Shown piece by piece: positions 14,801 to 24,247 of a stretch of 37,215 nucleotides of DNA. Source of the DNA: Streptococcus australis (GTDB taxonomy: Bacteria; Bacillota; Bacilli; Lactobacillales; Streptococcaceae); contig NZ_JAHZQQ010000016.1 in NCBI RefSeq assembly GCF_019930045.1, positions 1 through 37,215 of the forward strand. Reading direction: 5' to 3'. Numbering within the stretch: position 1 is the stretch's first letter; each line of letters starts with the position of its first letter. The translations under genes and the position numbers were made by a program. A model generated the notes under the pieces. It made no database searches and had not been told where the DNA came from. It saw only the letters and a list, made by a program, of their open reading frames with translations.

Positions 14801-15656
14801 CATTTTCGTTTAAATTGTCACTCCACTTCTTCATCCATTTTGGGATTTCTTTGCTAATGCTTGTCGGTAAAACTACATAAGCTTCCTTGCTCAAGTCTTC
14901 AGCAATAGCTGAATGAAGGTAGGTCGCGACTGCCACGCGCTCATAGAGTCCAACCTTTGGAAATTGTCCCGCAAAGCCTGCAATCATGCCTGCCAAAGTA
15001 TCGCCCATTCCTCCAGTTGCCTGGTAAGGACCACCAACTGTTAGTTGGTAATAATCTGCTTGCCCTTGTTGCCAAATCTTAGTCTGGGGTCCCTTTTGGA
15101 CCAGAATACTTGCTGGAGGAAGTTGGGATAGAGCCAGCCTTGTTGTTTCTTCCCCTTGGTCTCCAATCGCTAGACCTGACATCGCCTCCCATTCTTTTTG
15201 ATGAGGGGTAAAGACGAGCTGAGCTTGGGGAAGAGGCAAAGCTAAACGGGTATAGATACTAATGGCTCCACCGTCTAGAATGAGCACTTGATGAGGCTGA
15301 ACCTTATCAAAAACTAGCTCTACAAGGTGTGCCCCTAGCTCATTGTCCATGAGACCCGGCCCCAATAAAATAACGCCTGCTTTTGCAATTTGCTCAGCCA
15401 ATAACTCTTGGTCAGTCCCAGCAAATGCCATGGCTTCGGGTAGCTGACTATGAAGGGCAGGGATATTCTCCCGGTCTGTCGCAACCGTGACGAGGCCCGC
15501 TCCAGTCTCCACAGCTGCCAAAGCAGACATTATAATAGCTCCTCCGTAAGGGTAGGTCCCTCCCATCAAGAGAAGACGACCATAGTCTCCCTTGTAGGAG
15601 TCTGACGGACGACTAACAATAACTTGTTGTAGCAATGTTTGGTCAACTCTTAACAT
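14775..15656 (-). CDS. nnrD: ADP-dependent NAD(P)H-hydrate dehydratase
   Basis: A 293-residue ribokinase-fold protein of the YjeF C-terminal/CARKD type. It repairs NAD(P)H hydrates, damaged forms of the cofactors, using ADP. Characteristic segments are the N-terminal YKGDYGRLLLMGG, the LILDGGA strand, the VFTPHQKEWEAMSG loop and the nucleotide-binding TGGMGDTLAGMIAG near residue 225. The epimerase domain that is fused to it in some bacteria is absent. The gene follows folD. Its 3' end carries the regulatory region of the downstream lacI gene, which places the cassette junction immediately after this core gene. Confidence 0.92.
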   Translation of the reverse strand: MLRVDQTLLQQVIVSRPSDSYKGDYGRLLLMGGTYPYGGAIIMSALAAVETGAGLVTVATDRENIPALHSQLPEAMAFAGTDQELLAEQIAKAGVILLGPGLMDNELGAHLVELVFDKVQPHQVLILDGGAISIYTRLALPLPQAQLVFTPHQKEWEAMSGLAIGDQGEETTRLALSQLPPASILVQKGPQTKIWQQGQADYYQLTVGGPYQATGGMGDTLAGMIAGFAGQFPKVGLYERVAVATYLHSAIAEDLSKEAYVVLPTSISKEIPKWMKKWSDNLNENVENETFSW

Positions 15657-15697
15657 AAGCTTTCCTTCTTTCTCTCTTTATTTTATCACGTTTAGAC

Positions 15698-15730
15698 TAA
15701 AAAAAGGCAGGAAAGCAAGTTCCAACCTTC
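15698..15730 (-). terminator. Probable folD terminator
   Basis: On the minus strand, AGG-TT-GGAA and TTCC-TG-CCT form an interrupted stem around CTTGC, followed by TTTTTTT. It lies between folD and nnrD. The internal mismatch makes it moderate in strength. Confidence 0.6.
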
Positions 15731-15788
15731 AAAATTTTTCTAATCATTCTACAGCTACAAACACTGTCCCGACTTCATCCAAGCTGGT

Positions 15789-16643
15789 TTATTTTTTCAA
15801 GGCCCGAACAGCTGCCTCATAGGTCTGAGACATGAGCATGGTAATCGTCATAGGACCAACGCCACCTGGTACTGGAGTGATGTAGCTCGCTAGAGGAGCT
15901 ACCTGTTCATAGTCCACATCTCCACAGAGCTTCCCATTTTCGTCACGGTTCATACCGACATCAATAACGACAGCTCCCTCTTTAACAAAGTCAGATGTAA
16001 CAAATTTTGCACGACCGATTGCCACCACTAAGATATCGGCTTTTCTAGCAATTTTAGCTAAATGATGAGTCCGCGAATGGGTCAAGGTAACCGTTGCATT
16101 TTTTGCTAGAAGAAGCTGGGCCATTGGTTTTCCAACGATGTTGGAACGGCCAATGACGACTGCATTTTTCCCTTCGACATCAATATCGTATTCCCGAAAC
16201 ATTTCCATGATCCCAGCAGGAGTTGAGGGAACCATGACTGGATTACCTGCCCAAAGATGCCCCATATTGAGAGGGTGGAAGCCGTCGACATCCTTATTGG
16301 GATCAATGGCTAGTAAGACAGCCTCATCATCGATATGTGCTGGTAGAGGCAACTGGACCAAAATTCCATGCCAGAGCGGATCCTGATTATACTGTTCAAT
16401 CAAGGCCAAAAGTTCTTCCTGACTGGTAGACTCCGCTAGACGAACCACTTCACTTCGAAAACCGGCTGCAAGAGCTGAACGCTCCTTATTACGGACATAA
16501 ACCTGACTGGCAGGATTTTCCCCTACTAGAATAACCACCAAACCAGGCACCTGTCCCGTCTTTTCTCTTAAACGAGCTGTCTTTTCCGCCAATTCTTCTT
16601 GTAACTTTAGCGCTAAGGCTTTCCCATCAATTACTCTCGTCAT
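15789..16643 (-). CDS. folD: Methylenetetrahydrofolate dehydrogenase/cyclohydrolase
   Basis: A 284-residue bifunctional enzyme that interconverts 5,10-methylene-, methenyl- and 10-formyl-tetrahydrofolate for purine and formyl-Met synthesis. The catalytic Tyr/Lys lie in [10 protein letters not shown], the substrate loop is DVDGFHPLN, the NAD(P)-binding motif is GRSNIVGKP, and the C-terminal signature is [10 protein letters not shown]. The ATG at 16643 is chosen because the -10 box at 16675-16680 overlaps the only upstream in-frame ATG (16676), which therefore cannot be in the mRNA. Full family length. Confidence 0.96.
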   Translation of the reverse strand: MTRVIDGKALALKLQEELAEKTARLREKTGQVPGLVVILVGENPASQVYVRNKERSALAAGFRSEVVRLAESTSQEELLALIEQYNQDPLWHGILVQLPLPAHIDDEAVLLAIDPNKDVDGFHPLNMGHLWAGNPVMVPSTPAGIMEMFREYDIDVEGKNAVVIGRSNIVGKPMAQLLLAKNATVTLTHSRTHHLAKIARKADILVVAIGRAKFVTSDFVKEGAVVIDVGMNRDENGKLCGDVDYEQVAPLASYITPVPGGVGPMTITMLMSQTYEAAVRALKK

Positions 16644-16674
16644 CTCTTTCTCTTTTCTATTCCATATTCTCTCC

Positions 16675-16683
16675 ATTATAACA
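16675..16683 (-). promoter_or_regulatory. folD extended -10
   Basis: On the minus strand, TGTTATAAT is a perfect -10 with TG extension. No convincing -35 is present. It decides the folD start. Confidence 0.65.
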
Positions 16684-16757
16684 GATTTACCAAGTTCGGC
16701 CTAACATTTCTTGAATAGAACAGCCTATAGTTATAAGCTATACCATGATCGATTGTA

Positions 16758-16790
16758 GCAAAAAAGAGACTAGATGCTCTAGACTCTTGA
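16758..16790 (-). terminator. Terminator of the DUF1797 gene
   Basis: On the minus strand, AAGAG-T-CTAGA and TCTAG-T-CTCTT pair around GCA and run into TTTTTT. It lies about 10 bp after the stop codon. Confidence 0.8.
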
Positions 16791-16800
16791 TTGGTACTTC

Positions 16801-17031
16801 TTAGTACAATAATTCATAGATTTCCATAGCGATCAAGTCAATGCTATCGAATGTATAGGTCTCACGAGCTTCTACATCACGAAGAGTAAATACTGATCCA
16901 TTTTCTTCATCATAGTTGTAAGCCACTTCAGCAACTACAACTCCTTCACGTTCAAAATTACGTTTTAAGTTTCCACCATCTTTCGTCATCGCTTCTAGAC
17001 GATTGATAATTCGTACCAAATGTGATTCCAT
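16801..17031 (-). CDS. DUF1797 family protein (YktA-like)
   Basis: A 76-residue acidic cytoplasmic protein of a family found in many Firmicutes and without a firm function. The sequence (MESHLVRIINRLEAMTKDGG, then a beta-rich middle with NYDEENGSVFTLRDVE and a C-terminal IDLIAMEIYELLY) fits DUF1797 over its full length. An AGGAGA lies upstream of the ATG, and a possible TG-extended -10 (TGATAAAAT) lies about 40 bp further upstream. It is transcribed alone, divergently from clpE. Confidence 0.8.
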   Translation of the reverse strand: MESHLVRIINRLEAMTKDGGNLKRNFEREGVVVAEVAYNYDEENGSVFTLRDVEARETYTFDSIDLIAMEIYELLY

Positions 17032-17161
17032 TTTGATTCTCCTATTTACTTTCTACTCTCCTATTTTATCATAAAAGAAGGAGGAAATTCCAATAAAAAT
17101 CTTACTTTTCCACTATTTTAGCCCTTTTTCCGCTTTTCAAGACAGTATCCATAGTAAATTC

Positions 17162-17189
17162 TTGCAAACTTTTAGAATACTGATATAAT
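17162..17189 (+). promoter_or_regulatory. clpE promoter
   Basis: TTGCAA (17162-17167) and TATAAT (17184-17189) are 16 bp apart, with TGA before the -10. The CtsR box lies just downstream of the predicted start. Confidence 0.75.
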
Positions 17190-17202
17190 GAAACTATAAA
17201 AG

Positions 17203-17219
17203 TTTGACTATTTTTGACC
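17203..17219. promoter_or_regulatory. CtsR operator of clpE
   Basis: TTTGACTATTTTTGACC is the reverse complement of GGTCAAAAATAGTCAAA, a perfect fit to the CtsR heptad repeat (RGTCAAA-NAN-RGTCAAA). It covers about +7 to +23 of the transcript, so bound CtsR should block clpE until heat or protein stress. Confidence 0.92.
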
Positions 17220-17262
17220 AATAGCCTAGACACTTTTTATCCTAGAAGAAAGAGGGAAGAGA

Positions 17263-19530
17263 ATGCTTTGTCAAAACTGTAAAATCAATGAATCAACGAT
17301 TCACCTCTATACCAATGTGAATGGCCACCAACAGCAAGTGGACCTTTGTCAAAACTGCTATCAAATTATGAAAACCGATCCTAACAATAGTCTTCTTGGA
17401 GGATTAAACCAACAAAATCGAGGAGGGCGAGATCCTTTTGAAGATTTCTTTAATCAACTAGGAAACTTCCAAGCTCCGCAAGAACCTCAAACGCCTCCGA
17501 CCCAATCTGGAGGGGGCTATGGTGGCGGAAATGGCTACGGTTCAAATGGGAACGGTCGAGCTTCAGGATCAAGCAGACCTCAAGCCAAGCAACAGCCCAA
17601 AGGCCTCTTAGAAGAGTTTGGGATTAATGTTACTGAAATCGCTCGCCGAGGGGATATCGATCCAGTCATTGGTCGTGACGACGAAATCCTTCGAGTTATT
17701 GAAATCCTAAACCGTCGAACTAAGAATAACCCTGTCCTGATTGGAGAACCAGGTGTTGGGAAAACAGCTGTCGTAGAAGGACTAGCTCAAAAGATTGTCG
17801 ATGGAGATGTCCCTCACAAATTGCAAGGTAAGGAAGTCATTCGTTTAGACGTTGTTAGCCTCGTTCAAGGGACTGGGATTCGAGGCCAATTTGAAGAACG
17901 CATGCAACAATTGATGGAAGAAATCCGTCGTCGTGAAGATGTGATTTTGTTCATCGATGAAATTCACGAAATCGTAGGAGCAGGTTCTGCTGGAGATGGT
18001 AACATGGATGCCGGAAATATCCTCAAACCAGCCCTAGCTCGTGGTGAATTGCAATTAGTCGGTGCGACGACACTCAACGAGTATCGTATTATAGAAAAAG
18101 ATGCGGCACTTGAACGCCGGATGCAGCCAGTCAAGGTGGATGAGCCAACGGTTGAAGAAACCATCACCATCCTCAAAGGGATTCAAAAGAAATACGAAGA
18201 CTACCACCACGTCCATTATACAGACGGTGCGATCGAAGCTGCGGCTCTCCTCTCCAATCGCTATATCCAAGACCGCTTCTTACCAGACAAGGCAATTGAC
18301 CTCTTGGATGAAGCAGGCTCTAAGATGAATTTGACCCTTAATTTTGTCGATCCCAAAGTCATCGACCAACGCTTAATTGAAGCCGAAAATCTCAAAGCTC
18401 AAGCGACGCGTGATGAAGACTTTGAAAAAGCTGCCTACTTCCGCGACCAAATCGCTAAGTACAAAGAAATGCAAGGGCAACAGGTCACTGACCAAGATAC
18501 GCCTGTCATTAGCGAAAAGACCATCGAACATATCGTCGAGCAAAAGACCAATATTCCAGTTGGCGATTTGAAAGAAAAAGAACAATCCCAATTGATCAAC
18601 TTGGCAGCTGACTTGAAGGCTCATGTCATTGGCCAAGATGAGGCTGTTGAAAAAATTGCTAAGGCCATCCGTCGCAATCGGGTTGGTCTTGGAACGCCAA
18701 ACCGTCCAATCGGAAGCTTCCTCTTTGTTGGTCCGACTGGTGTCGGGAAGACCGAGTTGTCCAAGCAGTTGGCTATCGAACTTTTCGGTTCTGCTGACAG
18801 CATGATCCGCTTTGATATGAGCGAATACATGGAGAAACATGCCGTTGCCAAATTGGTAGGTGCTCCTCCAGGTTATGTCGGCTATGAAGAAGCTGGCCAG
18901 CTAACTGAAAAGGTGCGTCGCAATCCTTACTCTCTCATTCTTTTGGATGAGATAGAAAAGGCCCACCCAGATGTCATGCATATGTTCCTCCAAGTCTTAG
19001 ACGATGGGCGCTTGACAGATGGACAAGGCCGAACGGTGAGCTTCAAAGATACCATTATCATCATGACTTCCAATGCAGGAACTGGAAAAGCGGAGGCTAA
19101 TGTCGGCTTTGGTGCAGCTCGTGAAGGTCGTACCAATTCTATCCTAGGTGAACTGGGGAACTTCTTTAGTCCAGAATTCATGAACCGGTTTGACGGCATC
19201 ATTGAATTCAAAGCCTTGTCTAAGGAAAACCTCCTTCAAATCGTCAACCTCATGCTAGAGGATGTCAACCAACGTCTGGCCCACAATGATATCCACCTGG
19301 ATGTTACCGATAAGGTCAAGGAAAAATTAGTTGATTTAGGCTACGATCCGAAAATGGGAGCTCGTCCTCTTCGTCGCACCATTCAAGACTATATTGAAGA
19401 TGCCATTACAGATTACTACCTAGAAAATCCTAGTGAAAAAGAACTGAAGGCTGTCATGACCAGCAATGGTAAAATTTGCATCAAAGGAAAGAGTAAACCT
19501 GCTAACGAAGCAGAAAAAGTAACTGAATAA
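17263..19530 (+). CDS. clpE: ATP-dependent Clp protease ATP-binding subunit ClpE
   Basis: A 755-residue Hsp100 unfoldase that feeds ClpP and helps clear damaged proteins and the CtsR repressor after stress. The N-terminal zinc-binding domain has CxxC pairs at residues 3-6 and 29-32, the mark that separates ClpE from ClpC. A glycine/asparagine-rich linker lies at about 83-103. The first AAA domain has Walker A GEPGVGKT (161-168) and Walker [10 protein letters not shown] (about 228-236). A UVR-like coiled coil ([14 protein letters not shown]) follows near 385-400, and the second AAA domain has Walker A GPTGVGKT (about 491-498). The ATG follows AGAGGGAAGAGA. Its transcript probably ends in the 180-bp repeat that begins 10 bp after the stop. 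Confidence 0.97.
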   Translation: MLCQNCKINESTIHLYTNVNGHQQQVDLCQNCYQIMKTDPNNSLLGGLNQQNRGGRDPFEDFFNQLGNFQAPQEPQTPPTQSGGGYGGGNGYGSNGNGRASGSSRPQAKQQPKGLLEEFGINVTEIARRGDIDPVIGRDDEILRVIEILNRRTKNNPVLIGEPGVGKTAVVEGLAQKIVDGDVPHKLQGKEVIRLDVVSLVQGTGIRGQFEERMQQLMEEIRRREDVILFIDEIHEIVGAGSAGDGNMDAGNILKPALARGELQLVGATTLNEYRIIEKDAALERRMQPVKVDEPTVEETITILKGIQKKYEDYHHVHYTDGAIEAAALLSNRYIQDRFLPDKAIDLLDEAGSKMNLTLNFVDPKVIDQRLIEAENLKAQATRDEDFEKAAYFRDQIAKYKEMQGQQVTDQDTPVISEKTIEHIVEQKTNIPVGDLKEKEQSQLINLAADLKAHVIGQDEAVEKIAKAIRRNRVGLGTPNRPIGSFLFVGPTGVGKTELSKQLAIELFGSADSMIRFDMSEYMEKHAVAKLVGAPPGYVGYEEAGQLTEKVRRNPYSLILLDEIEKAHPDVMHMFLQVLDDGRLTDGQGRTVSFKDTIIIMTSNAGTGKAEANVGFGAAREGRTNSILGELGNFFSPEFMNRFDGIIEFKALSKENLLQIVNLMLEDVNQRLAHNDIHLDVTDKVKEKLVDLGYDPKMGARPLRRTIQDYIEDAITDYYLENPSEKELKAVMTSNGKICIKGKSKPANEAEKVTE

Positions 19531-19539
19531 TCGCATTCC

Positions 19540-19719
19540 AAAGAGGCTAGGACAAAAGTCCTAGCCTCTCAATTGTCTTTGGATTGTCGAGCAAGACGCA
19601 GTGGTTGAGTGGGCTCTACTACGCTGATTTCATCAGCTTTTACAGCCTTACTCAACTGTGCGGAGGTGGGACGACGAAATCGAATTCTAACGAATTACCG
19701 ATTTCTGTCCCACTCTCTT
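19540..19719 (+). repeat. 180-bp structured intergenic repeat, copy 2
   Basis: The same length and orientation as copy 1 at 743-922, with 7 substitutions. Here stem A is a perfect 12-bp inverted repeat (AGAGGCTAGGAC, AAAA, GTCCTAGCCTCT). Stem C (GTGGGAC and AAATCG with CGATTT and GTCCCAC) is followed on the plus strand by TCTCTTATTTTTATC, so it can terminate clpE transcripts. A short open frame through the repeat (19584-19775) is a by-product, present in shortened form in copy 1, and is not called as a gene. Confidence 0.9.
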
Positions 19720-19753
19720 ATTTTTATCTCCTACTGCTTTTTATGTCCATCTA

Positions 19754-19762
19754 TGTTATAAT
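19754..19762 (+). promoter_or_regulatory. Extended -10 of the Nudix gene
   Basis: TGTTATAAT, a perfect -10 with TG extension, lies 28 bp before the chosen ATG and 35 bp after the repeat. The -35 is weak. Confidence 0.6.
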
Positions 19763-19790
19763 GATAAAAAAATAAGAATTGAGTATCATT

Positions 19791-20240
19791 ATGACTGTTG
19801 CAACTTTTGGAATAAAAGAAGAAAATGTTGACTACGTCAATCGTTATGGCGTTTATGCGGTGATTCCAAATCCAACCAAGGATCAGATTATCCTTGTTCA
19901 AGCTCCCAATGGAGCCTGGTTTCTACCCGGAGGTGAAATCGAAGCAGGAGAGGATCATTTCTTGGCACTCGAGCGCGAACTGATCGAAGAATTAGGCTTC
20001 ACTGTGACCATCGGCGAGTATTATGGCCAAGCCGATGAGTACTTCTACTCCAGTCACCGCGACACTCACTACTACAATCCTGCTTATATCTATGAAGTAA
20101 CATCCTTTGTAGAAGCTCAAAAACCGCTAGAAGATTTTAATAAGCTTGCCTGGTTCCCAATCGACGAAGCCATTGAAAAGTTGAAAAGAGGAAGCCATAA
20201 ATGGGGCATCAAAATGTGGAAATCTGCCCATAAAATCTAA
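19791..20240 (+). CDS. Nudix hydrolase (MutT family)
   Basis: A 149-residue Nudix enzyme from the ATG at 19791; a TTG four codons earlier is in frame but less likely. The Nudix box (GX5EX7REUXEEXGU) is complete: GGEIEAGE, seven residues, then RELIEELGF, at about residues 47-69, so the metal site should be functional. Such enzymes hydrolyse nucleoside diphosphates linked to another moiety, from oxidised nucleotides to sugar nucleotides. The exact substrate cannot be told here. The ribosome-binding site is poor. The following DUF1827 gene has its own promoter. Confidence 0.88.
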   Translation: MTVATFGIKEENVDYVNRYGVYAVIPNPTKDQIILVQAPNGAWFLPGGEIEAGEDHFLALERELIEELGFTVTIGEYYGQADEYFYSSHRDTHYYNPAYIYEVTSFVEAQKPLEDFNKLAWFPIDEAIEKLKRGSHKWGIKMWKSAHKI

Positions 20241-20249
20241 GTGCCTTCT

Positions 20250-20277
20250 TTCACAAAATAGAAAAAAGTGCTATAAT
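20250..20277 (+). promoter_or_regulatory. Promoter of the DUF1827 gene
   Basis: TTCACA (20250-20255) and TATAAT (20272-20277) are 16 bp apart. The -10 carries a TGC extension. Confidence 0.7.
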
Positions 20278-20307
20278 AAACCTAGCTAGAGCTTAGGAGG
20301 ATCTCAC

Positions 20308-20610
20308 ATGAAGCTTATCAATACGACAAATAGTCATGCCAATCTCGTTAGAAGCCAATTAGAAAGTACCGATGCTACCCTTGTTGAGGTCTATTCAGCT
20401 GGTAACACCGATGTTATCTTCACCAAAGCTCCTACTCACTACGAACTGTTGATTAGTAATAAACACCGTTCTATTCGTGAAACAGAACTAGAAACTATTC
20501 GTGAGTTCTTTTTAAAACGGAAAATTAATATTGCGGAAGTTGACCAAGCCGCCATGCAAACTCTCCATTCAGACAATCTGATTGAGATTTCTTTTCCCAT
20601 TACAAAGTAA
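20308..20610 (+). CDS. DUF1827 family protein
   Basis: A 100-residue soluble protein of a family limited to streptococci and related lactic acid bacteria, with no known function. It begins MKLINTTNSHANLVRSQLES and has a predicted alternating strand/helix fold with a basic stretch (KRKIN) at about residues 70-75. A strong TAGGAGG lies eight bases before the ATG. It is transcribed on its own. The terminator stem begins at the stop codon itself. Confidence 0.8.
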   Translation: MKLINTTNSHANLVRSQLESTDATLVEVYSAGNTDVIFTKAPTHYELLISNKHRSIRETELETIREFFLKRKINIAEVDQAAMQTLHSDNLIEISFPITK

Positions 20611-20633
20611 GGCTCCCTAGCCTTATTTTTTCT
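20609..20633 (+). terminator. Terminator of the DUF1827 gene
   Basis: AAGGCT and AGCCTT pair around CCCT and are followed by ATTTTTT. The first base pairs overlap the TAA stop codon. Confidence 0.85.
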
Positions 20634-20662
20634 TCCCTTTCATGTAATGAAAAATGATGAAA

Positions 20663-20694
20663 AACCTTCCAGCTCGAGGATGAGATGGAAGGTT
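20663..20694 (-). terminator. Terminator of the ileS-acetyltransferase transcript
   Basis: AACCTTCCA and TGGAAGGTT form a 9-bp stem with a 14-base loop. On the minus strand it is followed by TTTCATCATTTTT; on the plus strand by CTTTTATTTT. It may work in both directions between the convergent genes. Confidence 0.75.
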
Positions 20695-20697
20695 CTT

Positions 20698-21132
20698 TTA
20701 TTTTGGATAGATCATTTTTACGTGAGGGGTTGAAGCCAGGATAAAGGGCTCGCTCACCGTTTGAAAACCTAACTTTTCATACAAGCCGACCACCTGCTCT
20801 TGGGCCTCAATTTCAATGGTCCGTCCAGGAAATCTCTGTTCACACAGGTTCAAAATCTGCTCAACCATAGCCTTTCCTAGTCCTTGACCACGACTGCCTT
20901 TGGCAACAGCCACTCGGCCAAAATGAATCGTCACCCCCGTTTCAAAGATGCGCGCATAGGCATCCACACGCCCTTCCTCATTTAAATGAAAGAGATGGAG
21001 GGCTCTATAGTCGATATCATCAAGATCATTGTAGATTCTTGTCTGTTCCACGACAAAGGTCTCCAGACGCAGATGGACAATTTGGTAAAAGTCTTTCAAT
21101 TCTAGTTCCTTAAATCCCTTTTGATACCACAT
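20698..21132 (-). CDS. GNAT family N-acetyltransferase (ElaA type)
   Basis: A 144-residue acetyltransferase of the ElaA subgroup. The N-terminal segment (LKDFYQIVHLRLETFVVEQ, then IYNDLDDIDYRALH) is typical of ElaA, and the acetyl-CoA loop is RVAVAKGSRGQGLGKAM at about residues 73-89. The ATG at 21132 is chosen because GAGGAAG lies just before it; the frame stays open to the ileS stop but lacks a ribosome-binding site there. The acyl acceptor is unknown. It follows ileS by 56 bp, with a weak hairpin in the gap, and may be co-transcribed. Confidence 0.87.
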   Translation of the reverse strand: MWYQKGFKELELKDFYQIVHLRLETFVVEQTRIYNDLDDIDYRALHLFHLNEEGRVDAYARIFETGVTIHFGRVAVAKGSRGQGLGKAMVEQILNLCEQRFPGRTIEIEAQEQVVGLYEKLGFQTVSEPFILASTPHVKMIYPK

Positions 21133-21153
21133 ATCTTCCTCATTAGTGAAAAG

Positions 21154-21178
21154 TCGCAAGGAGATTGTCTCCCTGCGA
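21154..21178. terminator. Hairpin between ileS and the acetyltransferase gene
   Basis: TCGCAAGGAGA and TCTCCCTGCGA pair with one G-U around TTG (plus-strand reading). On the minus strand only a short T run (CTTTTC) follows, so it may terminate ileS mRNA only partly. Confidence 0.5.
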
Positions 21179-21188
21179 TTTTTCATAT

Positions 21189-23981
21189 TCATTTTTCTTC
21201 AAATCCTTCTGCAACTGCCTCTGCAAAGTTTTCTTCGACGATGCTTGCACAGTGATCGCAGATGGTTGCGTTATAGCTACGTCCTGCTGTACTTGGATCA
21301 ATGCGACGGCAACGGTCACAAACCTCACCAGCAGCCCGTTCAACAGTAAAGGCTACATCTTCGAAGGCTACTCCACCTTCTGGAGCTGGACCTTCTGCGA
21401 TGGTCAACTCTGAGACGATCAAGAGTTGCGCAACATTGCTGTTAACAGCCCCAAGAAGAGTCTTCACCACTTCATTAGGATAAACTGTCAAATGAGCTTC
21501 AAGAGATTTACCAATTACTTTTTCATTACGCGCTTCTTCCAAGGCTTTTTGAGCTTGACCACGGAAGTCCATAAAGGCTGCCCATGTGTCCAAGATTTCT
21601 TCTTGGTTAAGGAAGTTTTGTGCATCTGGTAACTCGGACAATTGAACAAAGTCCTCTGCTTCAAACTCAAGATAGGACCAGATTTCTTCCGCAGTGTGAG
21701 GAAGGATTGGTGTCAAGAGTTTGGTGATTTTGACAAGGATGTCATAGAAAACAGTCTGCATTTGACGGCGTTCGAGTGATTTAGCCCCTTCAATGTAAAC
21801 AACATCTTTGGCAAAATCAAGGTAGAAGGCTGACAGATCAACATTGATAAAGTTAACCAAAGCCTTATAAATCGTCAAAAATTCGAAGTCCGCATAAGCA
21901 TCACGAATCGTCTTAACAAGTTGGTTAAAGCGGATAGTCATGTACTTATCTACTGAACGTAATTCTTCGTAAGCTACTGCATCCTCAGCTGGGTTAAAGT
22001 CAGAAGTGTTGGCAATCAAGAAACGAAGAGTATTACGAATCTTACGGTAAGTCTCAGAAACTTGGCTCAAAATATCCATTGAGATACGTACGTCGTTGCT
22101 AGAGTCTACACTGGTCACCCAGAGACGCAAGATTTCAGCACCAAATTGTTTTTCAACGTCACTTGGAGCAATTGTATTTCCAAGTGATTTTGACATTTTC
22201 TCACCTTTACCATCTAGGGCAAAACCTTGTGACAAGATTTGTTTGTATGGTGCTACTCCATGGTTAGCCACAGATGTGATGAGTGATGAGTTGAACCAAC
22301 CACGGTATTGGTCAGAACCTTCTAGGTAAAGGTCTGCTGGGTATTTAAGTTCTGGACGGTTAACCACGACTCCATTCCAAGATGAACCTGAGTCGAACCA
22401 TACATCCATGATGTCTGTTTCTTTCTTGAACTCACCATTTGGTGAACCTGGATGGGTAAATCCTTCTGGTAAGAGGTCTTTGGCATCACGTTCCCACCAG
22501 ATGATGGAACCATGTTCTTCAAAGAGTTGAGCTACATGCTCGATGGTTTCAGCTGTCATGATTGGTGTGCCATCTTCTGCATAGAAGATTGGAAGAGGAA
22601 CTCCCCAAGCACGTTGACGAGAGATGACCCAGTCGCCACGGTCACGGATCATATTGTAAAGACGCACTTTACCCCATTCTGAGTGGAATTTCACTTTTTC
22701 AATTTCGTCCAAGATTTCTTGACGGAATTTAGAAACTGAGGCAAACCATTGTGGCACTGCACGCCAGATGATTGGTTTTTTGGTCCGCCAGTCAAATGGA
22801 TATGAGTGAGAGATTTCTTCTTGGGCAAGGAGAAGATTACCAAGTTTCTCGATAACAGTTGGTACAACCTTGTCGTAGAATTGACCTTCGAACTCAGCAC
22901 CTGCATTTGCCATCATAATACCGCGTTCATTAACCGTTACTGCAACTTCAAGACCATTGGCAACACCGACATTGTAGTCGTCCTCACCAAAACCAGGTGC
23001 TGTATGGACAATACCTGTACCAGAGTCAGTCGTAACATGGTCACCAAGGATCACCAGTTCATCTACTGCTGTATCCCATGGGTGCTCTGTCACAATTTGG
23101 TTCAATTCTGAACCACGGTAAGTAGCCAAAACTTGAACATCCGCCCAACCAAATTTCTCAGACAAGCTGTTCAACAATTCTGAAGCAACCACAAACTTAC
23201 GAGATTCGCCAGCTGGTTGCACCAAGACGTAATCAATATCCGCACCAACAGTCAACCCACGAGAAGCTGTGATGGTAAATGGAGTTGTTGTCCAGACAAC
23301 GATGTAAGTATCTGTATCTAGGACACCCTTGCCATCTTTAACCTTGTTGGCATAGTAAAGTGAAGTTGAAACCAAATCATGGTATTCAATTTCAGCTTCT
23401 GCAAGAGCAGACTCAGATGACCATGACCAGTAAACTGGCTTCGCACCACGGTAGATATAGCCTTTGTTGGCCATTTCACCAAAGACACGGATTTGAGCTG
23501 CTTCATAGTCTGGAGTCAAAGTCACATATGGATTTTCCCAGTCACCTGAAACACCCAAACGTTTAAAGTCTTCCCGTTGTTTATCAACTTGAGAAAGAGC
23601 GTAGTCACGGCAAAGTTTCAAGTACTCAACCAAGTCCATCTCTTTGCGTTTGACACCTTGTTTAGCCAAAACTTGTTCGATTGGCAGACCGTGAGTGTCC
23701 CAACCTGGAATATATGGTGCGTAAAATCCTGACATAGATTTGGAACGAACAATGATATCTTTTGAAATCTTGTTCATAGCATGGCCCACGTGGATGTTCC
23801 CATTTGCATATGGAGGGCCATCATGCAAGGTAAAATGCGGTTTGCCTTGGTTCAATTCCTGACGGCGTTGGTACAATTTTGCTTCATCCCATTCTTTTTG
23901 CCATACTGGTTCTTTTGTAGGAAGACCAGCACGCATTGGAAAAGCTGTCTTCCCTAAATTCAATGTATCTTTGAGTTTCAT
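21189..23981 (-). CDS. ileS: Isoleucyl-tRNA synthetase
   Basis: A 930-residue class I synthetase that charges tRNA-Ile. The HIGH-type motif is HVGH in [11 protein letters not shown] (about residues 59-69), and the KMSKS loop is [10 protein letters not shown] near residue 590. The connecting CP1 editing domain lies between them. The C-terminus carries a zinc-binding motif with CDRCRR and CDHC. The start at 23981 ([20 protein letters not shown]) has AGGAGAC upstream. The frame continues 30 codons upstream into the T-box leader but this is not coding. It lies downstream of divIVA, as is usual in streptococci. Confidence 0.97.
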   Translation of the reverse strand: MKLKDTLNLGKTAFPMRAGLPTKEPVWQKEWDEAKLYQRRQELNQGKPHFTLHDGPPYANGNIHVGHAMNKISKDIIVRSKSMSGFYAPYIPGWDTHGLPIEQVLAKQGVKRKEMDLVEYLKLCRDYALSQVDKQREDFKRLGVSGDWENPYVTLTPDYEAAQIRVFGEMANKGYIYRGAKPVYWSWSSESALAEAEIEYHDLVSTSLYYANKVKDGKGVLDTDTYIVVWTTTPFTITASRGLTVGADIDYVLVQPAGESRKFVVASELLNSLSEKFGWADVQVLATYRGSELNQIVTEHPWDTAVDELVILGDHVTTDSGTGIVHTAPGFGEDDYNVGVANGLEVAVTVNERGIMMANAGAEFEGQFYDKVVPTVIEKLGNLLLAQEEISHSYPFDWRTKKPIIWRAVPQWFASVSKFRQEILDEIEKVKFHSEWGKVRLYNMIRDRGDWVISRQRAWGVPLPIFYAEDGTPIMTAETIEHVAQLFEEHGSIIWWERDAKDLLPEGFTHPGSPNGEFKKETDIMDVWFDSGSSWNGVVVNRPELKYPADLYLEGSDQYRGWFNSSLITSVANHGVAPYKQILSQGFALDGKGEKMSKSLGNTIAPSDVEKQFGAEILRLWVTSVDSSNDVRISMDILSQVSETYRKIRNTLRFLIANTSDFNPAEDAVAYEELRSVDKYMTIRFNQLVKTIRDAYADFEFLTIYKALVNFINVDLSAFYLDFAKDVVYIEGAKSLERRQMQTVFYDILVKITKLLTPILPHTAEEIWSYLEFEAEDFVQLSELPDAQNFLNQEEILDTWAAFMDFRGQAQKALEEARNEKVIGKSLEAHLTVYPNEVVKTLLGAVNSNVAQLLIVSELTIAEGPAPEGGVAFEDVAFTVERAAGEVCDRCRRIDPSTAGRSYNATICDHCASIVEENFAEAVAEGFEEK

Positions 23982-23994
23982 GGAGTCTCCTATT

Positions 23995-24240
23995 AAAAAT
24001 ATAATTACACAAAATAAAAGACCACGACCCCGCCAAAAAGGACGACAAGTCGTGGTACCACCTTTATTCAAGAAAGAGAATACTCTCTTTCTCCTCTTTT
24101 GTCGCTAACGCTGACTAGCGTTAGTGGTTACTTATTTCACCACTAAGATTTTGTAAAAGGATCAACTTTATAAAAGGAAGTGCAGGTCTTCCACCATCAC
24201 CTGCTCGCTATAACTATTTTATAAGGTCACTGTTTTTACA
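23995..24240 (-). promoter_or_regulatory. T-box riboswitch of ileS, specifier ATC (Ile)
   Basis: Read on the minus strand, Stem I is built from TGTAAAA/TTTTACA and TTATAAAA/TTTTATAA, with an internal loop that has AGTGA (loop E) on one side and GATCC, containing specifier ATC, on the other. Middle stems CTAACGC/GCGTTAG and AAAGAGA/TTCTCTTT follow. The T-box core is AAGGTGGTACCACG (24051-24064), whose TGGT can pair with a tRNA acceptor end with A73. The terminator stem ACCACGAC/GTCGTGGT (24021-24056) leads to a CTTTTATTTT tract. Uncharged tRNA-Ile should favour the antiterminator and ileS expression. Confidence 0.93.
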
Positions 24241-24241
24241 G

Positions 24242-24247
24242 ATTATA
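24242..24247 (-). promoter_or_regulatory. ileS leader -10 inside the divIVA stop region
   Basis: TATAAT on the minus strand overlaps the last codon and stop of divIVA. The predicted start lies at the base of T-box Stem I. The -35 is not clear, so some ileS mRNA may also come from read-through of the division operon. Confidence 0.55.

Noticed and set aside
19584..19775. 63-residue open frame running through repeat copy 2
   Set aside because: The same frame exists in copy 1 with a different, earlier stop; it lacks a ribosome-binding site and simply reads the repeat. Similar short proteins are likely to be annotation by-products.
23982..24071. N-terminal extension of ileS
   Set aside because: These 30 codons cover the T-box core and terminator; the family start and the ribosome-binding site are at 23981.
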